Source: JAVBRA01 sp031548435
Lineage (GTDB): Bacteria; Bacteroidota; Bacteroidia; Bacteroidales; Rikenellaceae
Assembly: GCA_031548435.1 (NCBI GenBank)
Contig: JAVBRA010000010.1
Span: 1 to 64,000 of the forward strand
Length of the DNA stretch: 64,000 nucleotides
Reading direction: 5' to 3'
How positions within the stretch are numbered: position 1 is the first letter of the stretch; each line of letters begins with the position of its first letter. This document shows, one piece after another, positions 60,679-64,000 of this stretch. The position numbers and the translations under genes are program-made. The notes beneath the pieces are model-generated. The model saw only the letters and a program-made list of their open reading frames with translations. It searched no databases and was not told the origin of the DNA.

Positions 60679-62361
60679 CTACTTCACCGGTTCCACCACT
60701 TCGAGCGTCTTTCCGGCGTCTGCGGCCACGGCGCGCTTCCATTTGTCGGTGTATCCCGGCTGGTCGGGAGAGGCGGGAATGGCGGACGAGATGCCGTTGG
60801 TGACAAACGCCCCGTTCTCACGCAACTTGACATTGCCGTCGATATACCTCACCAGCAAGTATTTGTCGAGCTCGCACCAGCGATCGAACAACTGGCCGGC
60901 GAAGTCGAGGCAGGTGGTGTTGATGTACTCCTGCGCCTGGCCCGGATCGGTTTTCAGCAGTTCCATCATGTGCTTGTCGATCTCCGGGATTTGCGCAATG
61001 CAATGCTTTTCGTAATCGTCGGCCGCCGAGCGCACCTCCTTGCCCACCACGTTGTAACGCAGGTAGGCGAACTGGGCCACGCGGTTGAAGAGCCAGAACA
61101 TCGACGTGGGCGAATAGGTGAGCAGATCGCCGTTACCCACCGCCCAGTGGGGCGAAACCTCGGTGCACGACGAGTAGACCGGCGCCAGGCACGAGGTGGC
61201 CGCGTCGTCGACGCCGAACCACAGGATGCCGCCCACTTCCCTGGGTACCCAGTTGCGGCACTCGCCCACGAACCAGAAGGCCGTCTGCTGGGTGGCGATG
61301 GCCCGCTCGTTGACGTATGTCTTGCCGTCGACCTCGAAGGTCATCGGGCGCCAGCGGTAGGGGCACTCCTCGCCGCCGGCCCCGATGTCGGCCGTCATGT
61401 CCATGGGCGTGCCCTCGTAGTGGTCGCGCATGATGTCGGCCACATCTTTGACCGACAACTTGCGGTTGGGCTTGATATAGAGAGGCATCCGTTTGCGGGC
61501 GTCATGCCCCATCGCGTAATCGACGTACTGCTCCATGCCCTCGCCAAAGGCATTGAACACGGCCCATACCCGCGCTTCGCAGGCGCGCATCGAACTGAAA
61601 TCAAGCGGGGCGTAGGCGTCCGAAAAGCTGAAATCCTTATCCGATCCCTTGTAATACCCCTGCGAGCGGGCGAACGAAACGGCGTCGGGAGCGTACATGC
61701 AGTTCTCGGGGTCGTTGAAGCTGATCTGCGTGATGCGCGGGTGGTTGGCGTGGGCCGAAATGCAGCCGTCGGGAATGCGCATGGCCACCCACACGGCCCC
61801 TTTGTTGACGTTTTTGCCGCGCACCATTTTCGTCCCTTTGCCGATCAGATCCATCACCCACACTTCGTTCGGGTCGATAAACGAGAACGTTTCCCCCTCG
61901 GAGCAATAGCCGTATTCGGCCACCAGATCGGTGATCACCCGGATGGCCTCGCGGGCGGTTTTAGCGCGTTGCAGCGCAATGAATATCAGCGATCCGTAGT
62001 CCATCAGGCCGGTGGTGTCGATCAGTTCTTTGGGGCTGCCGAACGTGGTTTCGGCGATGCAGAGCTGGTGCTCGTTCATGTAGCCCATCACCGAGCAGGT
62101 TTGGCTTGCCTGGGGAATTTCGCCCGAATATTTCCCGGTCTCCCAATTATAGACCGGAAGCATCGTTCCCGACCGCCAGGTGGCTGCCGGCCAACGATAC
62201 ATCTCGCCGTAGAGGGTATGCGAGTCGGCCGAGTAGCTGAGCATGGTGGAGCCGGTGGCCGAAGCACCCTTGGTTACCAGCACGTTGGTGCAGGCGGCGG
62301 CTCTCTGGCCTGAAAAAACGAGTGTGGCGGCGCACAGGAGCGCACAGATTTTGCAGTTCAT
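60679..62361 (-). CDS. C69-family dipeptidase (PepD-like, N-terminal nucleophile)
   Basis: This 560-residue, Ntn-hydrolase-fold dipeptidase opens with a signal-like hydrophobic segment and then A-A-A-C-T-N-V-L-V-T-K-G-A-S, so Cys24 is the predicted nucleophile exposed after cleavage of the leader. Downstream are S-Y-S-A-D-S-H, A-E-T-T-F-G and W-V-A-M-R-I-P-D-G, typical of the family, plus a long C-terminal helical region. Leader and Cys position suggest export, with the signal or autoprocessing site directly before the catalytic Cys. Probably digests peptides outside the cytoplasm. Monocistronic. Confidence 0.9.
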   Translation of the reverse strand: MNCKICALLCAATLVFSGQRAAACTNVLVTKGASATGSTMLSYSADSHTLYGEMYRWPAATWRSGTMLPVYNWETGKYSGEIPQASQTCSVMGYMNEHQLCIAETTFGSPKELIDTTGLMDYGSLIFIALQRAKTAREAIRVITDLVAEYGYCSEGETFSFIDPNEVWVMDLIGKGTKMVRGKNVNKGAVWVAMRIPDGCISAHANHPRITQISFNDPENCMYAPDAVSFARSQGYYKGSDKDFSFSDAYAPLDFSSMRACEARVWAVFNAFGEGMEQYVDYAMGHDARKRMPLYIKPNRKLSVKDVADIMRDHYEGTPMDMTADIGAGGEECPYRWRPMTFEVDGKTYVNERAIATQQTAFWFVGECRNWVPREVGGILWFGVDDAATSCLAPVYSSCTEVSPHWAVGNGDLLTYSPTSMFWLFNRVAQFAYLRYNVVGKEVRSAADDYEKHCIAQIPEIDKHMMELLKTDPGQAQEYINTTCLDFAGQLFDRWCELDKYLLVRYIDGNVKLRENGAFVTNGISSAIPASPDQPGYTDKWKRAVAADAGKTLEVVEPVK

Positions 62362-62426
62362 AAGCGTTCAGATTAGGCTGTTCACGACACAAATGTATAA
62401 CTTTACGGCATAAATGGAGGGCAATC

Positions 62427-63098
62427 ATGGCAGAAAACACGATAAAAACCCGTCTTCGGGAGATAAAACAAAGCATTCCGGCGCATGTAACCCTGGTTGC
62501 GGTGTCGAAAACGTTTCCTGCATCGGCCGTCATCGAGGCATACGAGGCCGGACAACGCGTTTTCGCCGAGAACCGCCATGCCGAACTGGTGGAAAAGGCG
62601 GCCGCGCTGCCCCGGGACGTCGAGTGGCACTTCATCGGCCATCTGCAAACGAACAAAGTGAAATACATCGCGCCCGTGGTGTCGATGATCCAGTCGGCTG
62701 ATTCCGGCCGACTGCTGGAAGTCGTTGATAAAGAGGCTGCCAAGGCGGCCCGGGTGATCGACGTGCTGCTGGAGGTGTTCATTGCCCGCGACCAGACCAA
62801 GAGCGGCTGGGATCGGGGCGAATTGCGCGAATACCTGCGCGGCGCGAGATGGAAAACGTTGACTAACGTCCGTATCCGCGGGGTGATGGGCATGGCTACC
62901 TACACCGACGATACGGCGCAGGTAGCCGCTGAATTTGCCGGGCTCCGCGCGCTGTTCGAAGAGTTGAAGCGGGAGTTTTTCGCCGATGACAGCACGTTCG
63001 ACACCGTGTCGATGGGCATGAGCGGCGACTATGCCCTGGCCATCGCGAACGGGTCGACCATGGTGCGTATCGGCAGTTCGATTTTCGGGGCGCGTTGA
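62427..63098 (+). CDS. yggS: YggS-family PLP homeostasis protein
   Basis: The protein has 223 residues, a single alanine-racemase-like TIM barrel that binds pyridoxal phosphate and helps maintain vitamin B6 and amino-acid balance. The PLP lysine is Lys28 in L-V-A-V-S-K-T-F. W-H-F-I-G-H-L-Q-T-N-K and S-M-G-M-S-G-D-Y near the C-terminus are family hallmarks. It lies five bases upstream of the LrgA-type gene and probably forms an operon with it and lrgB. Confidence 0.94.
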   Translation: MAENTIKTRLREIKQSIPAHVTLVAVSKTFPASAVIEAYEAGQRVFAENRHAELVEKAAALPRDVEWHFIGHLQTNKVKYIAPVVSMIQSADSGRLLEVVDKEAAKAARVIDVLLEVFIARDQTKSGWDRGELREYLRGARWKTLTNVRIRGVMGMATYTDDTAQVAAEFAGLRALFEELKREFFADDSTFDTVSMGMSGDYALAIANGSTMVRIGSSIFGAR

Positions 63099-63102
63099 TG
63101 TT

Positions 63103-63435
63103 ATGAGCGGGCTGTTTCTTATCCTGTTGTTCTACCTGCTGGGACTGCTGGTTTCGGAGCTGATCGGGGGCTTTGTTCCGGGCAGCGTCATCGGCATGGT
63201 GCTGCTGTTTGCCGCGCTGTCGTTGAAATGGGTGCGGCCGGGGCATGTGCGTCGGACGGCGGTGTTCATTACGCGCAACATGATGCTCTTTTTTGTGCCG
63301 GTGGGTGTGGGACTGATGGCATCCTATTCCCTCATCGCCAAGGATTTGTGGGCCATTTTGGTTGCATCGCTGGCGAGCACGCTGCTGGTGATCGCCGTGG
63401 TGGGGCGGATTGTTCAGAAAACGGAGAAAAAATGA
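63103..63435 (+). CDS. CidA/LrgA-family holin-like protein
   Basis: The protein has 110 residues from the ATG at 63103 and four predicted membrane helices (about 4-22, 28-44, 58-78 and 84-102). It has the family motif G-S-V-I-G-M-V-L-L near residue 25 and F-F-V-P-V-G-V-G-L after the third helix. CidA/LrgA with LrgB forms a holin-like pair first described in Staphylococcus, later linked to pyruvate or organic-acid export and envelope integrity. Its TGA overlaps the ATG of lrgB (ATGA at 63432-63435), so the two are coupled. Confidence 0.9.
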   Translation: MSGLFLILLFYLLGLLVSELIGGFVPGSVIGMVLLFAALSLKWVRPGHVRRTAVFITRNMMLFFVPVGVGLMASYSLIAKDLWAILVASLASTLLVIAVVGRIVQKTEKK

Positions 63436-64000
63436 ATGCAATATTTTCATCACAACTTTTCTTCCTGACGCTCACCATCGGGGTGTATGCAGGGGCCGGG
63501 TGGCTTTATAAACGGCTCGAGTTCCCGCTGCTCAACCCGTTGCTGGTGTCGATCGCCGTGATCATCGGGTACCTGAAGCTGGCGGGCGTCAGTTATGAGA
63601 CTTATATGTCTGGCACACAGATACTCGACTTCATGCTGGGGATGTCGGTGGTGTCGCTGGGTTATCTGCTGTACCGCAATTTCGAGCAGGTGCGGGGCAA
63701 CCTGGTGCCGATCATTACGGCCATTGTGGTGGGCAGCGTGGTGGGCATTGCGAGTGTGGCGCTGATCGCCAAATGGATGGGAGCCGGGCAGGCGGTGGTG
63801 GCTTCGTTGCAACCAAAGTCTGCAACCACGCCCATTGCCATAGCGGTGGCGCGGAACTCGGGCGGCATTCCGGCGCTGACGTCGGTGGTAGTTATTCTTG
63901 CAGGGGTGTTCGGCAGTGTGGCGGGGCCTTTTGTGTTGCGGAAACTGGGGATTGAAAGCCGCATTGCCAAAGGGCTGGCGTTGGGTGCGGCCTCGCACGG
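63432..64000 (+). CDS. lrgB: LrgB-family membrane protein (incomplete at window end)
   Basis: The frame begins at the ATG of an ATGA overlap with the CidA/LrgA gene and is still open at 64000 after 189 codons; family members are about 230 residues, so roughly the last 40 are missing. Six or so membrane helices are visible. The LrgB signature Q-P-K-S-A-T-T-P-I-A-I-A-V-A (about residues 133-146) and A-L-G-A-A-S-H near the cut end are clear. It acts with the preceding protein as a two-component membrane system. Confidence 0.92.
   Translation, partial: MNAIFSSQLFFLTLTIGVYAGAGWLYKRLEFPLLNPLLVSIAVIIGYLKLAGVSYETYMSGTQILDFMLGMSVVSLGYLLYRNFEQVRGNLVPIITAIVVGSVVGIASVALIAKWMGAGQAVVASLQPKSATTPIAIAVARNSGGIPALTSVVVILAGVFGSVAGPFVLRKLGIESRIAKGLALGAASH

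Overview
The window is about 64 kb of GC-rich chromosomal DNA from a Bacteroidota, most likely the order Bacteroidales and close to Rikenellaceae/Alistipes. That placement is inference. It rests on promoters of the TTTG-N19-TAnnTTTG type, AsnA-type asparagine synthetase, the nusB/DUF1573/yajC cluster, fimbrillin-like and Fibrobacter-succinogenes-major-domain sequences, and many short lipoproteins. There are no rRNA genes, recognisable tRNA genes, CRISPR arrays or transposase genes. Most of it is core housekeeping DNA.

Layout. 0-9.9 kb: an SGNH hydrolase, pssA, decayed 'FPVRCL' domain cassettes, galK and truA, divergent from a hotdog thioesterase, an M20 dipeptidase and an outer-membrane protein; then a lipoprotein gene broken at a run of ten G and a secreted protein. 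9.9-22.4 kb: beta-barrel protein, ilvE, a glycosyltransferase, a CPA2 antiporter, an MltF-like transglycosylase, a putative porin, glgB, a YiiX-like enzyme and a DUF4878 lipoprotein. 22.5-28.7 kb: doxX, nusB-DUF1573-yajC, a MITE-like element, an MBOAT acyltransferase, a tsaC/thioesterase pair and yebC. 28.8-42.3 kb: two tandem predicted metallopeptidases and, 8 kb further on, a third paralogue fused to a fimbrillin-like N-terminus; between them small membrane proteins, lnt, a sugar MFS transporter, asnA and a second MITE-like element. 42.4-52.1 kb, all on the minus strand: ABC-F, dnaX, dut, a flippase, a SPOR protein, a lipoprotein, ubiE and a LolE-type permease. 52.1-64 kb: another 'FPVRCL' cassette, an SDR, clpB, manC-murF, folC, a C69 dipeptidase and yggS-lrgA-lrgB, which runs off the window.

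Common themes are cell-envelope construction (Lnt, LolE, MurF, MltF, flippase, ManC, porins), sugar handling (GalK, MFS, GlgB, ManC) and translation/replication housekeeping.

The unusual content lies between or inside these genes. It includes a G10 tract that splits a lipoprotein gene just after its lipobox, and an A11 tract in dnaX placed so that slippage either way stops translation at once. There is also a three-member metallopeptidase family with one fimbrillin fusion, and conserved-flank/variable-core domain cassettes. Two hairpin elements have completely different but perfectly paired 24-bp arms, and a ~90-bp repeat family has three copies. Finally, the ABC-F gene has a long leader with a five-codon reading frame.
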